DNA of 34,839 nucleotides from Streptococcus gordonii (GCF_001553855.1 NZ_LQWV01000003.1:1-34839), one strand, 5' to 3'. Counted from the stretch's first letter, positions 8,167-18,663 are shown. Translations and numbers: made by a program. The notes: a model not told the origin generated them from the sequence alone.

Positions 8167-8703
8167 TTATTTACCAGTTTTACCTTCTTTACGGCGAACA
8201 AATTCACCAACGTAGCGGATACCTTTACCTTTATATGGTTCTGGAGCACGCAAGCTACGAACGTAAGCAGCTGTTTGACCAACAGCTTCTTTTGAAATTC
8301 CGCTGATAACGATAGTCGTTGGATTTGGAAGTTCAAAAGTAATTCCTTCTGGAGCTTCAACTTCGTCTGGATGAGATTTACCAACAGCCAAGACAAGTTT
8401 CTTCCCTTGAAGTTGTGCACGGTAACCTACCCCACGCATTTCAAGTTCTTTCTTGAATCCTTCTGAAACACCAACAACCATGTTGTTCAAAAGGGCACGA
8501 GTAGTTCCGTGGATCGTTTTCATTTCTTTTGAATCGTTTGGACGATGAAGTGTTACTTCAGTACCTTCCACACGGATTTCAATATCTTTTGAGAACTCAC
8601 GAGTAAGTTCTCCTTTAGGTCCTTTTACAGTTACAACGTTGCCATTGTTAGTGATTTCAACACCAGCAGGCAACACGATAACTTTATTACCAATACGTGA
8701 CAT
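8167..8703 (-). CDS. rplF: 50S ribosomal protein L6
   Basis: A 178-residue protein starting [17 protein letters not shown], with the two related alpha/beta domains of L6 and the conserved C-terminal signature [23 protein letters not shown]6 sits by the factor-binding site near the sarcin-ricin loop. It follows rpsH after a 188-bp structured gap, long for this operon. The ATG has AGGAG upstream. Confidence 0.98.
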   Translation of the reverse strand: MSRIGNKVIVLPAGVEITNNGNVVTVKGPKGELTREFSKDIEIRVEGTEVTLHRPNDSKEMKTIHGTTRALLNNMVVGVSEGFKKELEMRGVGYRAQLQGKKLVLAVGKSHPDEVEAPEGITFELPNPTTIVISGISKEAVGQTAAYVRSLRAPEPYKGKGIRYVGEFVRRKEGKTGK

Positions 8704-8756
8704 GTTTATTTTCTCCTGTTAAATTGTCAGACCATGACGGCCAGTTTTCACGGGGG

Positions 8757-8857
8757 TTAAATCGATTTCTCGATTTAAAGGAACATTTAGGTTTCAATTT
8801 CAAAGTAAATCTAGGCATCGTCTCGCAGGCATAACTTTGGGTTAGGCAAGAGACGAT
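8757..8857 (-). promoter_or_regulatory. Hairpins in the rpsH-rplF gap
   Basis: The 188-bp gap contains a perfect 9-bp stem with a 4-base loop (TTAAATCGA 8757-8765 with TCGATTTAA 8770-8778) and an 8-bp stem ATCGTCTC/GAGACGAT (8817-8824 with 8850-8857) enclosing a 25-base loop. No promoter or open reading frame of note is visible there. These may be cis-acting RNA elements of the spc mRNA. Confidence 0.5.
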
Positions 8858-8891
8858 AACGAAGAGTCACAAAGAAATTGGGAGCTAAATA

Positions 8892-9290
8892 TTACCAAAC
8901 GTAAGCGATAACCTCACCACCAACATTCTTTTGGCGTGCTTCTTTATCAGTAAGCAAACCTTCAGAAGTTGAAAGGATAGCAATTCCAAGTCCGTTTAAT
9001 ACTTTTGGAAGATCTTCACGTTTTTTGTAAACACGAAGTCCTGGTTTAGAAACACGTTTCAAACCTGTGATAACTTTTTCACCATTTTGTCCGTATTTAA
9101 GGAATACACGGATGATGCCTTGTTTGTCATCTTCGATAAATTCAACGTTTTTTACAAAACCTTCGCGTTTAAGGATTTCCGCAATCCCTTTTTTAATATT
9201 TGATGCAGGTACTTCAAGCACTTCATGGTTTGCTTGGTTAGCATTACGAATGCGTGTCAAAAAGTCTGCAATTGGGTCAGTCATAACCAT
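8892..9290 (-). CDS. rpsH: 30S ribosomal protein S8
   Basis: A 132-residue protein beginning [19 protein letters not shown] and ending with the conserved [27 protein letters not shown]8 binds helix 21 of 16S rRNA early in assembly and, in E. coli, represses the spc operon by binding its mRNA. The gene is flanked on both sides by unusually long, hairpin-rich gaps (213 and 188 bp), which makes mRNA-level control worth considering here. Start ATG at 9290 with GAGGAG upstream. Confidence 0.98.
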   Translation of the reverse strand: MVMTDPIADFLTRIRNANQANHEVLEVPASNIKKGIAEILKREGFVKNVEFIEDDKQGIIRVFLKYGQNGEKVITGLKRVSKPGLRVYKKREDLPKVLNGLGIAILSTSEGLLTDKEARQKNVGGEVIAYVW

Positions 9291-9307
9291 TTTTTATTTC
9301 TCCTCTT

Positions 9308-9398
9308 ACTAGTAGTTTGCAAGTTGCACTTGCTAGTTAATGATTGAGCTATGCTCAGATAGTATTGATACTTTCAAATAAGATAACTCTTATTTGAA
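9308..9398 (-). promoter_or_regulatory. Tandem hairpins in the rpsN-rpsH gap
   Basis: Four successive inverted repeats fill the 213-bp gap: TTCAAATAAG/CTTATTTGAA (9373-9398, perfect 10 bp), AGTA/TACT (9361-9372), TGAGC/GCTCA (9345-9357), and GCAAG/CTTGC (9319-9333) extended by ACTA/TAGT (9308-9337). They lie immediately upstream of the rpsH ribosome binding site. None is followed by a T tract. A structured leader for S8 translation is a possible reading. Confidence 0.5.
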
Positions 9399-9503
9399 CA
9401 CGAGCTACAACCTGGGCAAAAAAGATAAATTTGTTTTGAAGCATCGCTCCTTCACCAAATTTCCTATTTTTGCTGTGGTTGTTACGCTCTTTGTATCATC
9501 ATA

Positions 9504-9689
9504 TTACCAAGATGCTTTGGTAACGCCAGGAATTTGTCCTTTGTATGCTAATTCACGGAAGCAAACACGGCAAAGTTTAAACTTGCGGTATACAGAATGT
9601 GGACGGCCACATTTTTCACAACGAGTATAAGCTTGCGTAGAGAACTTAGCTGGGCGTTTGTTCTTAGCAATCATTGATTTTTTAGCCAT
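9504..9689 (-). CDS. rpsN: 30S ribosomal protein S14, zinc-binding type Z
   Basis: The 61-residue short form of S14: [19 protein letters not shown] followed by a zinc ribbon with C24, C27, C40 and C43 (CEKC and CRVC). This is the C+ type; the longer zinc-free S14 that many streptococci encode elsewhere is not in this window. S14 assembles late in the 30S head. It follows rplE by 17 bp and is followed by a structured 213-bp gap. Confidence 0.97.
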
Positions 9690-9706
9690 TTGTTTTACCT
9701 CCTATA

Positions 9707-10249
9707 TTATTTTGCAAAAGGCATTCCAAGGCCTGTAAGCAATTCGCGTGACTCTTCGTCAGTGTTAGCAGTTGTTACGATAACGATGTCAAGACCACGA
9801 GTCTTATCAACGTCATCAAAATTGATTTCTGGGAAGATCAGTTGTTCTTTCACACCAAGTGTGTAGTTTCCGCGTCCATCAAAAGATTTTGTTGGAACAC
9901 CGTGGAAATCACGGACACGTGGAAGAGAAACTGAAACCAATTTATCCAAGAATTCATACATACGTTCGCCACGAAGGGTTACTTTAGCACCGATCGCTAC
10001 ACCTTCACGAAGACGGAAGCCGGCGATTGATTTTTTAGCTTTAGTGATAAGTGGTTTTTGACCTGAGATAAGAGCCAATTCTTCAGCAGCTTTTTCAAGG
10101 TTTTTAGCGTTTGACACAGCGTCACCGACACCCATGTTCAAAACGATTTTATCCACTTTTGGCACAGCCATAACAGATGAGTAGTTGAACTTTTCAGTCA
10201 AAGCAGGAACTACTTCTTTAAGATATTTTTCTTTTAAACGATTTGCCAT
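9707..10249 (-). CDS. rplE: 50S ribosomal protein L5
   Basis: A 180-residue L5, starting [21 protein letters not shown], with [14 protein letters not shown] near residue 33 and ending [15 protein letters not shown]...GMPFAK. L5 binds 5S rRNA in the central protuberance and touches the P-site tRNA. It follows rplX by 23 bp. In E. coli the S8 repressor site lies at the start of rplE; I see no obvious copy of the helix-21 motif here, but cannot rule it out by eye. Confidence 0.98.
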
Positions 10250-10272
10250 TATACTTCTCCTTTCCTTCGTGA

Positions 10273-10578
10273 TTAGTCAAGCACTTCGCCTGATTTTTTG
10301 TTATAACGAACTTTTTTGCCGTCTACAAACTTGTAGCCAACACGTCCTGCAACTCCATTTTTATCCAAAACTTGAACGTTTGAAACATGGATTGGTGCTT
10401 CTTTTTCCACGATAGCACCTTGAGGGTGTTCATTGTTAGGTTTTTGGTGTTTTTTAACGATGTTTACACCTTCAACAACAACTTTGTTAACTTTTGGAAG
10501 AGCTGTTACGACAAGAGCTTCAACACCCTTATCTTTACCAGCAATAACACGAACTTTGTCGCCTTTTTTTACAAACAT
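10273..10578 (-). CDS. rplX: 50S ribosomal protein L24
   Basis: A 101-residue protein with a KOW motif at the N-terminus ([16 protein letters not shown]) and the L24 signature [18 protein letters not shown]. It initiates large-subunit assembly by binding the 5' domain of 23S rRNA. Its ATG is preceded by AAGGAGAACCCA. The 74-bp gap before it, after rplN, holds two hairpins. Confidence 0.98.
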
Positions 10579-10601
10579 TGGGTTCTCCTTTGATTTCTTA
10601 C

Positions 10602-10633
10602 GCCCTGAATGGGCACCCTGGATAAATCCAGGG
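10602..10633 (-). promoter_or_regulatory. Two hairpins in the rplN-rplX gap
   Basis: A small GCCC/GGGC stem (10602-10614) is followed by a 7-bp stem CCCTGGA/TCCAGGG with a 4-base loop (10616-10633). On the minus strand no T tract follows, so these are not obvious terminators. They sit between the rplN stop and the rplX ribosome binding site. Confidence 0.45.
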
Positions 10634-10652
10634 GACTAGTTTGTTTTTTCGA

Positions 10653-11021
10653 TTAAAGTACTTCTGGGGCAAGTGAAACGATCTTCATGAAGCCACCGTC
10701 ACGCAATTCACGTGCAACAGGACCGAAGATACGAGTTCCGCGAGGAGTTTTGTCTTCACGGATAATTACCGCAGCATTTTCGTCAAATTTGATGTATGAA
10801 CCATCTTTACGACGAGCACCTGATTTAGTACGAACGATAACAGCTTTTACAACGTCACCTTTTTTAACCGCACCACCAGGAGTAGCTTGTTTTACAGATG
10901 CAACGATCACATCACCGATGTTAGCGAACTTACGTCCTGAACCACCAAGAACTTTGATTGTCAGGATTTCGCGAGCACCACTGTTATCGGCAACTTTCAA
11001 ACGAGTTTCTGTTTGAATCAT
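10653..11021 (-). CDS. rplN: 50S ribosomal protein L14
   Basis: A 122-residue protein: [19 protein letters not shown] at the start, [18 protein letters not shown] in the middle, and [10 protein letters not shown] at the end, all standard L14. L14 lies on the subunit interface and forms bridges with 16S rRNA; it is also where the silencing factor RsfS docks in other bacteria. Spacing to rpsQ is 25 bp. Intact. Confidence 0.98.
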   Translation of the reverse strand: MIQTETRLKVADNSGAREILTIKVLGGSGRKFANIGDVIVASVKQATPGGAVKKGDVVKAVIVRTKSGARRKDGSYIKFDENAAVIIREDKTPRGTRIFGPVARELRDGGFMKIVSLAPEVL

Positions 11022-11046
11022 TTAAGTTTTCTCCTTTCTGGTTTGA

Positions 11047-11307
11047 TTAGATGATTACCGCTTCTTCAACAACTTCTACAAGACGGAAGCGTTTTGTAGC
11101 TGAAAGCGGACGAGTTTCCATGATACGAACGATATCGCCTTCTTTGGCAACATTGTTTTCATCATGTGCTTTGTACTTCTTAGAGTAGTTAATACGTTTA
11201 CCATAGACTGGGTGGTTACGTTTAGTTTCAACTACAACTGTGATTGTTTTGTCCATTTTGTCAGAAACAACGCGTCCGACAAGAACTTTACGATTATTGC
11301 GTTCCAT
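11047..11307 (-). CDS. rpsQ: 30S ribosomal protein S17
   Basis: An 86-residue OB-fold protein with [19 protein letters not shown] and the family signature [21 protein letters not shown]17 binds the 5' domain of 16S rRNA early in assembly. It follows rpmC by 23 bp and precedes rplN by 25 bp. ATG preceded by AAGGAGAATTTCA. Normal length. Confidence 0.98.
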
Positions 11308-11330
11308 TGAAATTCTCCTTCCCTAGTCTA

Positions 11331-11537
11331 TTATTTAACTTCTGATTGAACTGTTTTGATACGAGCGATTTGTTTTTTCACTTCTTTCAAACGAGCAGTT
11401 TGCTCTAATTGACCGGCAGCTGCTTGGAAACGAAGTTCAAACAATTCTTTCTTCAATTCATTTTCACGCTTCGCGAGTTCTTCTTGAGAAAGACCACGAA
11501 GTTCTTTAACAAATTCTTTTACTTCATTAAGTTTCAT
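11331..11537 (-). CDS. rpmC: 50S ribosomal protein L29
   Basis: A 68-residue, mostly helical protein with [27 protein letters not shown], the conserved L29 segment. L29 forms part of the tunnel exit rim and helps dock trigger factor and SRP with L23. It overlaps none of its neighbours: 9 bp after rplP and 23 bp before rpsQ. ATG preceded by AAGGAGA. Confidence 0.98.
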   Translation of the reverse strand: MKLNEVKEFVKELRGLSQEELAKRENELKKELFELRFQAAAGQLEQTARLKEVKKQIARIKTVQSEVK

Positions 11538-11546
11538 GTCTTCTCC

Positions 11547-11960
11547 TTATTCTGCTTCACGTTTCACGAACTTACATTTAACTGGTAACTTGTGGCTTGC
11601 AAGACGAAGTGCTTCACGAGCAATTTCTTCAGAAACGCCAGCAACTTCAAACATCACTTTACCACGTTTAACTGGTGCTACCCAACCTTCAGGAGCCCCT
11701 TTACCAGATCCCATACGTACACCGATAGCTTTTGCAGTGTATGATTTGTGTGGGAAAATCTTAATCCAAACTTTACCACCACGTTTCATGTAACGAGTCA
11801 TAGCGATACGGGCAGCTTCGATTTGGCGGTTAGTGATCCAGTGGCTAGTAGTTGCTTGAAGACCATATTCTCCAAATGCTACTTCTTTTCCACCTTTAGC
11901 TTCACCGCGCATTTTTCCACGGAATTCGCGACGGTGTTTAACACGTTTAGGTACTAACAT
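11547..11960 (-). CDS. rplP: 50S ribosomal protein L16
   Basis: A 137-residue protein beginning [19 protein letters not shown] with the internal signature [15 protein letters not shown] and [19 protein letters not shown]16 organises the A-site tRNA-binding region of the large subunit and is a known site for evernimicin/avilamycin resistance changes in pneumococci. It starts 3 bp after the rpsC stop, so translation of the two is likely coupled. Confidence 0.98.
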   Translation of the reverse strand: MLVPKRVKHRREFRGKMRGEAKGGKEVAFGEYGLQATTSHWITNRQIEAARIAMTRYMKRGGKVWIKIFPHKSYTAKAIGVRMGSGKGAPEGWVAPVKRGKVMFEVAGVSEEIAREALRLASHKLPVKCKFVKREAE

Positions 11961-11963
11961 TGG

Positions 11964-12617
11964 TTATTTACCTCCTTTAGTGTTTTTACGAGCTGGAAGA
12001 ATTTCACCACGGTAGATCCATACTTTAACACCAAGTTTACCGTAAGTAGTATCTGCTTCTTCCCAAGCGTAATCGATATCCGCACGAAGTGTGTGAAGAG
12101 GAACAGTTCCTTCTGAGTATCCTTCGCTACGAGCAATATCTGCACCGTTCAAACGACCTGATACTTGAGTTTTGATTCCTTTTGCACCTGCACGCATAGT
12201 ACGTTGGATAGCTTGTTTTTGAGCACGACGGAAAGCGACACGTTGCTCTAATTGACGAGCGATTCCTTCACCAACAAGATGAGCATCCAAATCTGGAGAT
12301 TTGATTTCAATGATGTTGATGTGAACTTGTTTACCTGTCAATTTGTTAAGTTTTGCACGGAGTGCATCAACATTTGCTCCACCTTTACCGATAACCATAC
12401 CTGGCTTAGCAGTGTGAAGAGAAACGTTAACTTTGTTTACTGCGCGTTCAATTTCAATAGTTGAAACTGCTGCGTCAGCCAATTCTTTTTGAACGAATTT
12501 ACGGATTGCAAGATCTTCATGAAGGTAATCCGCGTATTCTTTTTCAGCATACCATTTGGCATCCCAATCACGGATGATGCCGACACGCATACCAATTGGA
12601 TGTACTTTTTGACCCAC
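11964..12617 (-). CDS. rpsC: 30S ribosomal protein S3
   Basis: A 217-residue S3 read from a GTG codon (12615-12617; GTG GGT CAA AAA) with GGAGGTAACATC upstream. The KH domain is visible with its GKGG loop at about residues 78-81 and VHINIIEIK after it; the C-terminal domain contains RMNGA-like [11 protein letters not shown] and [12 protein letters not shown]3 forms the mRNA entry tunnel and the ribosomal helicase with S4 and S5. Adjacent to rplV (12 bp) and rplP (3 bp). Confidence 0.98.
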   Translation of the reverse strand: MGQKVHPIGMRVGIIRDWDAKWYAEKEYADYLHEDLAIRKFVQKELADAAVSTIEIERAVNKVNVSLHTAKPGMVIGKGGANVDALRAKLNKLTGKQVHINIIEIKSPDLDAHLVGEGIARQLEQRVAFRRAQKQAIQRTMRAGAKGIKTQVSGRLNGADIARSEGYSEGTVPLHTLRADIDYAWEEADTTYGKLGVKVWIYRGEILPARKNTKGGK

Positions 12618-12629
12618 GATGTTACCTCC

Positions 12630-12974
12630 TTATTTTTCTGCAACTACCACAGTGATGTGGCTTGTGCGTTTGTTGATTGGTGAAGCTGAACCTTTAGCGC
12701 GCGGACGGAAACGTTTCATAGTTGGTCCTTCGTTTGCGAAAGCTTCAGATACTACCAAGTTAGCTTTTTCCAAACCAAAGTTGTTTTCAGCATTAGCGAT
12801 TGCAGAGTTCAATACTTTTTCGATAATACCAGCAGCTTTGTTTGGAGTGAATTTCAAGATTGCGATTGCGTCAGCGACGTTTTTACCACGAATGTTGTCA
12901 AGAATAAGACGAGATTTACGAGGTGAAACACGCACTGTACGAGCCATTGCTTTAGCTGAAGTAATTTCTGCCAT
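12630..12974 (-). CDS. rplV: 50S ribosomal protein L22
   Basis: A 114-residue protein with the L22 core [21 protein letters not shown] and the long hairpin segment [22 protein letters not shown] that reaches into the peptide exit tunnel near the macrolide site. The hairpin has no visible insertion or deletion compared with the usual streptococcal form as I know it. It follows rpsS by 11 bp. Confidence 0.98.
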   Translation of the reverse strand: MAEITSAKAMARTVRVSPRKSRLILDNIRGKNVADAIAILKFTPNKAAGIIEKVLNSAIANAENNFGLEKANLVVSEAFANEGPTMKRFRPRAKGSASPINKRTSHITVVVAEK

Positions 12975-12985
12975 TTATGTTCTCC

Positions 12986-13267
12986 TTATTTTCTACGTGT
13001 TTTCTTGTCGTCTGCAGCGTGACCTTTGTAAGTACGTGTTGGTGCAAATTCACCAAGTTTGTGACCTACCATGTCTTCTTGGATGTAAACAGGTACGTGT
13101 TTACGTCCGTCATAAACTGCGATTGTGTAACCAATGAAACTTGGGAAGATCGTTGAACGACGTGACCAAGTTTTGATAACTTTTTTCTTTTCGTCGTTAG
13201 CTTGAGCTTCAACTTTTTTCATTAAATGCTCATCGACGAAAGGTCCTTTTTTAAGACTGCGTCCCAT
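12986..13267 (-). CDS. rpsS: 30S ribosomal protein S19
   Basis: A 93-residue protein starting [19 protein letters not shown], with [30 protein letters not shown] and [16 protein letters not shown], fully typical of S19. It pairs with S13 in the 30S head. It lies 86 bp after rplB, a gap holding a GCGCTG/CAGCGC hairpin, and 11 bp before rplV. Confidence 0.98.
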
Positions 13268-13306
13268 TATATATTTTCTCCTTTAAAATAAGTACCACAG
13301 CGGCCT

Positions 13307-13324
13307 GCGCTGACTAAGCAGCGC
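13307..13324 (-). promoter_or_regulatory. Hairpin in the rplB-rpsS gap
   Basis: A GC-rich 6-bp stem GCGCTG/CAGCGC with a 6-base loop in the 86-bp gap between the rplB stop and the rpsS ribosome binding site. The sequence around it is GC-rich compared with the rest of the gap. It lacks a T tract. Likely an RNA structural element; role unknown. Confidence 0.4.
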
Positions 13325-13353
13325 TACCGAGCTGGCGGATAGATTGTTTTAGA

Positions 13354-14187
13354 TTATTTCTCGTTGCGACGACGAACGATAAGTTTGTCAGATTTCGCTT
13401 TTTTGTTACGAGTTTTAAGTCCAAGAGCAGGTTTGCCCCATGGAGTAGATGGCGCTTTACGACCAACTGGTGCTTTACCTTCACCACCACCGTGTGGGTG
13501 ATCGTTAGGGTTCATTACAGAACCGCGAACTGTTGGGCGAATACCTTTCCAACGGCTACGTCCTGCTTTACCAAGATTTACAAGTCCATGTTGTTCATTT
13601 CCGACAACACCAACTGTAGCACGGCAAGTGCCAAGAATCATACGAACTTCACCAGATTGGAGACGAACAAGAGTGTACTTACCTTCTTGACCCAATACTT
13701 GAGCAGAAGCTCCAGCAGCACGAACCAATTCACCACCACGACCTGGTTTCAATTCGATGTTGTGAACCAAAGTACCAACTGGGATGTTGGCAAGAGGAAG
13801 AGCATTTCCGACTTTGATATCTGCTTCAGGACCTGAAACGATGCGTTGACCAACTTCAAGACCTTTAGGAGCGATGATATAAGCTTTCACACCGTCAGTG
13901 TAGTGAACCAAAGCAATGTTAGCTGAACGATTTGGATCATACTCGATTGTTTTTACAACTGCTTCAACAGCGTCTTTGTTACGTTTGAAGTCAATCAAAC
14001 GGTAGTGACGCTTGTGACCGCCACCTTGGTGACGAACAGTGATGCGACCGTTGTTGTTACGACCAGCCTTGCTCTTCAACGAAACAAGCAAAGATTTTTC
14101 TGGAGTGCTGGTAGTGATTTCAGCGAAATCCAAAGAAGTCATATTACGGCGACCGTTTGTTGTTGGTTTATAAACACGAATTCCCAC
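13354..14187 (-). CDS. rplB: 50S ribosomal protein L2
   Basis: A 277-residue L2 with [17 protein letters not shown] at the start, [18 protein letters not shown] around residue 53 and the signature [19 protein letters not shown] near residue 222-240 that includes the conserved histidine close to the peptidyl-transferase centre. L2 is needed for subunit association. It follows rplW by 17 bp with a GGAGG ribosome binding site. Confidence 0.98.
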   Translation of the reverse strand: MGIRVYKPTTNGRRNMTSLDFAEITTSTPEKSLLVSLKSKAGRNNNGRITVRHQGGGHKRHYRLIDFKRNKDAVEAVVKTIEYDPNRSANIALVHYTDGVKAYIIAPKGLEVGQRIVSGPEADIKVGNALPLANIPVGTLVHNIELKPGRGGELVRAAGASAQVLGQEGKYTLVRLQSGEVRMILGTCRATVGVVGNEQHGLVNLGKAGRSRWKGIRPTVRGSVMNPNDHPHGGGEGKAPVGRKAPSTPWGKPALGLKTRNKKAKSDKLIVRRRNEK

Positions 14188-14204
14188 GATATATCCTCCT
14201 TAGA

Positions 14205-14501
14205 TTATTCTGCTTCAGCACCAAACAACTCGATTGCTTTAGAATCAGCTGTTAAAGTGATGATAGCTTTTTTAGTTTTGTTAGTAAAACCAGTGTAACG
14301 TCCAACGCGTTTTGCTTTTGGTTTTACATTGATAGTGTTAACGTTAGCAACTTTAACTCCTTCAAAAGCAGCTTCAACAGCTTGCTTAATCAAAAGTTTG
14401 TGAGCGCGAGTGTCAACTTCAAATACATATTTTCCTGCTTCAAGCTGAGCCATTGAGCTTTCAGTGATGACAGGTTTTTTGATAACGTCATACAAATTCA
14501 T
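14205..14501 (-). CDS. rplW: 50S ribosomal protein L23
   Basis: A 98-residue protein: [19 protein letters not shown], then [20 protein letters not shown] and [19 protein letters not shown]23 is the main docking point for trigger factor and SRP at the tunnel exit. Its ATG overlaps the rplD stop by one base (TAATG), so translation is probably coupled to L4. Full length. Confidence 0.98.
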   Translation of the reverse strand: MNLYDVIKKPVITESSMAQLEAGKYVFEVDTRAHKLLIKQAVEAAFEGVKVANVNTINVKPKAKRVGRYTGFTNKTKKAIITLTADSKAIELFGAEAE

Positions 14502-15124
14502 TATGCAAGAACCTCCTCAATTTTAGAGATAGCTGCTTGAGTAACAAGAAGTTTGTCGCTGTTTACGATATCAAGAACACTTGCTGTTGTTGCAGTTGCA
14601 ACCTTAACATTTGGAAGGTTACGTGCTGAAAGTGCAGCGAATTCGTTTCCTTCTTCAAGAATAACAAGTACTTTTGTGTCGATGCTTAGTGCAGCAAGCA
14701 CTTTTGCAAACTCAGCAGTTTTTGGAGCTGTAAATGAAAGGCTGTCTACAGCTACGAATTTGTTTTCAGCAACTTTTTCAGAGTAAACTGATTTAAGCGC
14801 TAATCTACGAACTTTACGTGGAAGTTTGTAAGCATATGAACGAGGAGTTGGGCCGAACACGACACCACCACCACGCCATTGTGGAGAGCGGATAGAACCT
14901 TGACGAGCACGTCCAGTTCCTTTTTGACGCCATGGTTTGCGTCCGCCGCCTGATACTGCAGAACGGTTTTTAACAGCGTGAGTTCCTTGACGAAGGCTAG
15001 CGCGTTGGCTGATGATAACATCAAAGACAACTGATTCGTTTGGTTCAATACCAAAGATCGCATCGTTCAGAACTACTTCACCAGCTTCTTTACCAGTTTG
15101 GTCAAATAATTTTACGTTTGCCAT
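14501..15124 (-). CDS. rplD: 50S ribosomal protein L4
   Basis: A 207-residue protein with the extended loop segment [21 protein letters not shown] (residues about 57-77), which lines the exit tunnel, and [19 protein letters not shown]. In E. coli L4 also shuts down its own S10 operon by acting on the leader; whether that happens here is unknown, although the leader at 16217-16300 is structured. Stop overlaps the rplW start by one base; 24 bp after rplC. Confidence 0.98.
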   Translation of the reverse strand: MANVKLFDQTGKEAGEVVLNDAIFGIEPNESVVFDVIISQRASLRQGTHAVKNRSAVSGGGRKPWRQKGTGRARQGSIRSPQWRGGGVVFGPTPRSYAYKLPRKVRRLALKSVYSEKVAENKFVAVDSLSFTAPKTAEFAKVLAALSIDTKVLVILEEGNEFAALSARNLPNVKVATATTASVLDIVNSDKLLVTQAAISKIEEVLA

Positions 15125-15148
15125 TATGACTGATTTCCCCTTTCTTTA

Positions 15149-15775
15149 TTATTTACCAGCTTTAACTGCTGACTTGATAGTGATAAGAGATTTCTTAGCA
15201 CCAGGTACGTTTCCTTTGATAAGGATAACGTTTTTCTCTGGAACAACTTGTGCAATTTCAAGGTTTTGAATTGTCACACGGTTGCCACCCATACGTCCAG
15301 CCAAGTGTTTGTTTTTGAAAACACGGTTAGGCGCAACTGGTCCCATTGAACCAGGACGACGGTGGTAACGAGAACCGTGAGCCATAGGACCACGAGATTG
15401 ACCGTGGCGTTTGATAACACCTTGGAAACCTTTACCTTTTGAAGTTCCTGTTACATCAACAACATCGCCGGCTGCGAAAGTGTCAACTGTGATTTCAGCA
15501 CCAACTTCTAAGCCTTCAATGTTTTTGAATTCACGAATGAAGCGCTTAGGAGCCGTGTTAGCTTTTGCTACATGTCCTTTAGCAGGTTTGTTACTCAATA
15601 CGTCACGAAGGTCGTCGAAACCAACTTGAACTGCGTTGTAACCATCTGTTTCAACTGTTTTAACTTGAAGAACAACGTTTGGAGTTGCTTCAATAACAGT
15701 TACAGGGATTAATTCGCCAGCTTCAGTGAAGATTTGAGTCATTCCCACTTTTTTCCCTAAGATTCCTTTTGTCAT
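15149..15775 (-). CDS. rplC: 50S ribosomal protein L3
   Basis: A 208-residue protein beginning [21 protein letters not shown] with the family signature [19 protein letters not shown] and [19 protein letters not shown]3 is an early assembly protein whose loop reaches towards the peptidyl-transferase centre. It follows rpsJ after 83 bp and precedes rplD by 24 bp. The ATG has AAAAGGAAACATTTTCTC upstream, a rather weak but plausible site. Confidence 0.98.
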   Translation of the reverse strand: MTKGILGKKVGMTQIFTEAGELIPVTVIEATPNVVLQVKTVETDGYNAVQVGFDDLRDVLSNKPAKGHVAKANTAPKRFIREFKNIEGLEVGAEITVDTFAAGDVVDVTGTSKGKGFQGVIKRHGQSRGPMAHGSRYHRRPGSMGPVAPNRVFKNKHLAGRMGGNRVTIQNLEIAQVVPEKNVILIKGNVPGAKKSLITIKSAVKAGK

Positions 15776-15858
15776 GAGAAAATGTTTCCTTTTCTATTAT
15801 TTTTTCAAAAAGTTTTTAACGAGCGTTTTTTATGCTCTGGTTTAGATTAAGTTTTAGA

Positions 15859-16167
15859 TTAAAGTTTAATCTCTACGTTCACACCACTTGGAAGATCCAA
15901 TTTCATCAAAGCGTCAACTGTTTTTTGAGTTGGGTTGATGATGTCGATCAAGCGTTTATGAGTACGCATTTCGAATTGTTCGCGAGAGTCTTTATATTTG
16001 TGAGTCGCACGAATGATTGTGTAGAGGCTACGTTCAGTTGGAAGTGGGATTGGACCCGCAACTTCAGCACCTGTACGAGTAGCAGCTTCTACGATTTTTG
16101 CAGCCGCTGTGTCAAGTGTACGGTGTTCGTATGCTTTCAAACGGATGCGGATTTTTTTGTTTGCCAT
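15859..16167 (-). CDS. rpsJ: 30S ribosomal protein S10 (NusE)
   Basis: A 102-residue protein beginning [19 protein letters not shown] and carrying [15 protein letters not shown] and [28 protein letters not shown]10 is a head protein of the 30S subunit and, as NusE, links NusG-bearing RNA polymerase to the ribosome and takes part in antitermination. First gene of the superoperon, with AAGGAG upstream of the ATG and a promoter at 16306-16334. Confidence 0.98.
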   Translation of the reverse strand: MANKKIRIRLKAYEHRTLDTAAAKIVEAATRTGAEVAGPIPLPTERSLYTIIRATHKYKDSREQFEMRTHKRLIDIINPTQKTVDALMKLDLPSGVNVEIKL

Positions 16168-16219
16168 CTTTTTCTCCTTTTCGTCTATTTAAGATAATAG
16201 GCTAGCTCCACAAGAAAAC

Positions 16220-16297
16220 CGACAGGCGGTTGCGTGGCAATGCAACCGAGCGTGTCGCAACCTCTTGCATCAAAGCTACACGCTGTATTTTTACAGC
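16220..16297 (-). promoter_or_regulatory. Structured 5' leader of the S10 operon
   Basis: The roughly 130-nt leader from about 16300 to rpsJ contains a perfect hairpin GCTGTA/TACAGC with a 4-base loop (16282-16297) and a nested structure in which CGACA (16220-16224) pairs with TGTCG (16253-16257) around CGGTTGC/GCAACCG (16227-16233 with 16242-16248). No T tract follows, so it is not a plain attenuator. In gamma-proteobacteria L4 regulates this operon through the leader; a comparable role here is only a hypothesis. Confidence 0.55.
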
Positions 16298-16305
16298 ACC
16301 ATAGT

Positions 16306-16334
16306 ATCTTAACACAAAGATGCCTGCATTGCAA
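16306..16334 (-). promoter_or_regulatory. S10 superoperon promoter
   Basis: Minus-strand TTGCAA (16329-16334), 17 bp, then TAAGAT (16306-16311) with a TG one base upstream of the -10. Transcription would start near 16300. It lies between the terminator at 16452-16477 and rpsJ, and no other good promoter is visible in the 409-bp gap. The stretch 16335-16440 is AT-rich and I see nothing else in it. Confidence 0.75.
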
Positions 16335-16440
16335 GGGATTTGAGAGATTTTTTTAACTATTTTTAATGAAAATGTTTTCTATCTATTTTGTTGTCTATTT
16401 TATAGAAGAAAGCTTGACATTTTTGGGCTTTTGTCTCGTT

Positions 16441-16477
16441 TTAGTACAAAAGAAAACCACCTTTCAAGGTGGTTTTC
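16441..16477 (-). terminator. Terminator after the HAD phosphatase gene
   Basis: An 11-bp perfect stem GAAAACCACCT/AGGTGGTTTTC (16452-16462 with 16467-16477) with loop TTCA. On the minus strand it runs into TTTTCTTTTG. It separates the purA-phosphatase transcript from the S10 promoter. Confidence 0.8.
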
Positions 16478-16576
16478 GGGAGATTATTATGAAAAAGAAA
16501 AGTTTTAGGATTTCTAAACAAAGTTAGGAGATCTTTGTTTATGATTACAGTATAAGAGCTTTAACTTAAAATATCC

Positions 16577-17233
16577 TTAAGCTTTTTTAAAAAGTAATAA
16601 ATTTTCCAATTCACAGACGTCTTTAACAATAAACGTCGCTCCCGCTTTTTCTAATTCTTCTTTTGTACCAAAGCCGTAAAGAACCCCGATAGACTCAATC
16701 TTTTGTATTTGAGCCCCTATAATATCATGCTCACGATCACCGACCATAATTGTTTCGGGGAGATTTTTAATTTTCGTTTTTTCTAAAGCGTAACCAATAA
16801 CATCTGCTTTTTTACTTCTACTACCATCCATAGTAGCTCCTGCTACAAAGTCAAAATAGTCATATAGATCAAAATGTTTAAGAATTTGAATTGAAAATTT
16901 TTCAGGCTTAGAGGTTGCCACTATCAATTTTTTATCAGCTTGTTTGAGAGAAGACAATATTTCCCGAATCCCTTTATAAACTTCATTTTCATAGAGGCCT
17001 TTTTCAGAAAAATATTCGCGATAATAAGCCACAGCTTGTATACTTTCTTCCTCTGAAAAACCATAAAAGTGTTCAAAAGAATACTTCAGCGGGGGACCGA
17101 TGAAAACTCTTAATTCTTTTTTATCTTGCACTTGGATACCAAATTTCTCTAAAGCATAAGCCACAGAATTAGTTATTCCTAACTCAGAGTTGGTCAAGGT
17201 CCCATCTAAATCAAATAAGATATTTTGATACAT
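16577..17233 (-). CDS. HAD-family phosphatase (phosphoglycolate phosphatase-like)
   Basis: A 218-residue HAD subfamily IA hydrolase. Motif I is FDLDGTLTNS (residues 7-16, nucleophile D8 and general acid D10), motif II is in VATSKPEK (about 108), and the acidic motif IV is VGDREHDIIGA (about 167). An insert between motifs I and II forms a helical cap. Relatives act on phosphoglycolate, pyrophosphate or nucleoside monophosphates, and the sequence alone does not decide the substrate. The gene lies 58 bp after purA with a terminator-like hairpin between them, so it may be read by partial read-through. ATG at 17233 preceded by AAAGGG. Confidence 0.85.
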   Translation of the reverse strand: MYQNILFDLDGTLTNSELGITNSVAYALEKFGIQVQDKKELRVFIGPPLKYSFEHFYGFSEEESIQAVAYYREYFSEKGLYENEVYKGIREILSSLKQADKKLIVATSKPEKFSIQILKHFDLYDYFDFVAGATMDGSRSKKADVIGYALEKTKIKNLPETIMVGDREHDIIGAQIQKIESIGVLYGFGTKEELEKAGATFIVKDVCELENLLLFKKA

Positions 17234-17253
17234 GTTTTTCCCTTTTCTTTTTT

Positions 17254-17281
17254 AAAAAGGCGGGAAATTTTTTCCCAGCCT
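17254..17281 (-). terminator. Terminator/attenuator between purA and the phosphatase gene
   Basis: Stem AGGC-GGGAAA (17258-17267) pairs with TTTCCC-GCCT (17271-17281) with one bulged base and a three-base T loop. The minus-strand RNA continues GCCTTTTTAAAAAAG. Only about 20 bases separate it from the next ATG and no promoter fits between, so the downstream gene probably depends on read-through. Confidence 0.65.
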
Positions 17282-17291
17282 CTTTCATCAA

Positions 17292-18617
<1,326 letters not shown>

Positions 18618-18663
18618 TTACATACAAGGCAGGAATCTCACCTGCTGGTATATCTTACACTTT

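Noticed and set aside
12619..13137. A 172-codon open frame on the plus strand opposite rplV and rpsS
   Set aside because: It lies wholly antisense to two certain ribosomal protein genes, has no ribosome binding site or promoter, and its product has no recognisable features. The same holds for the many other plus-strand frames across 2500-16200.
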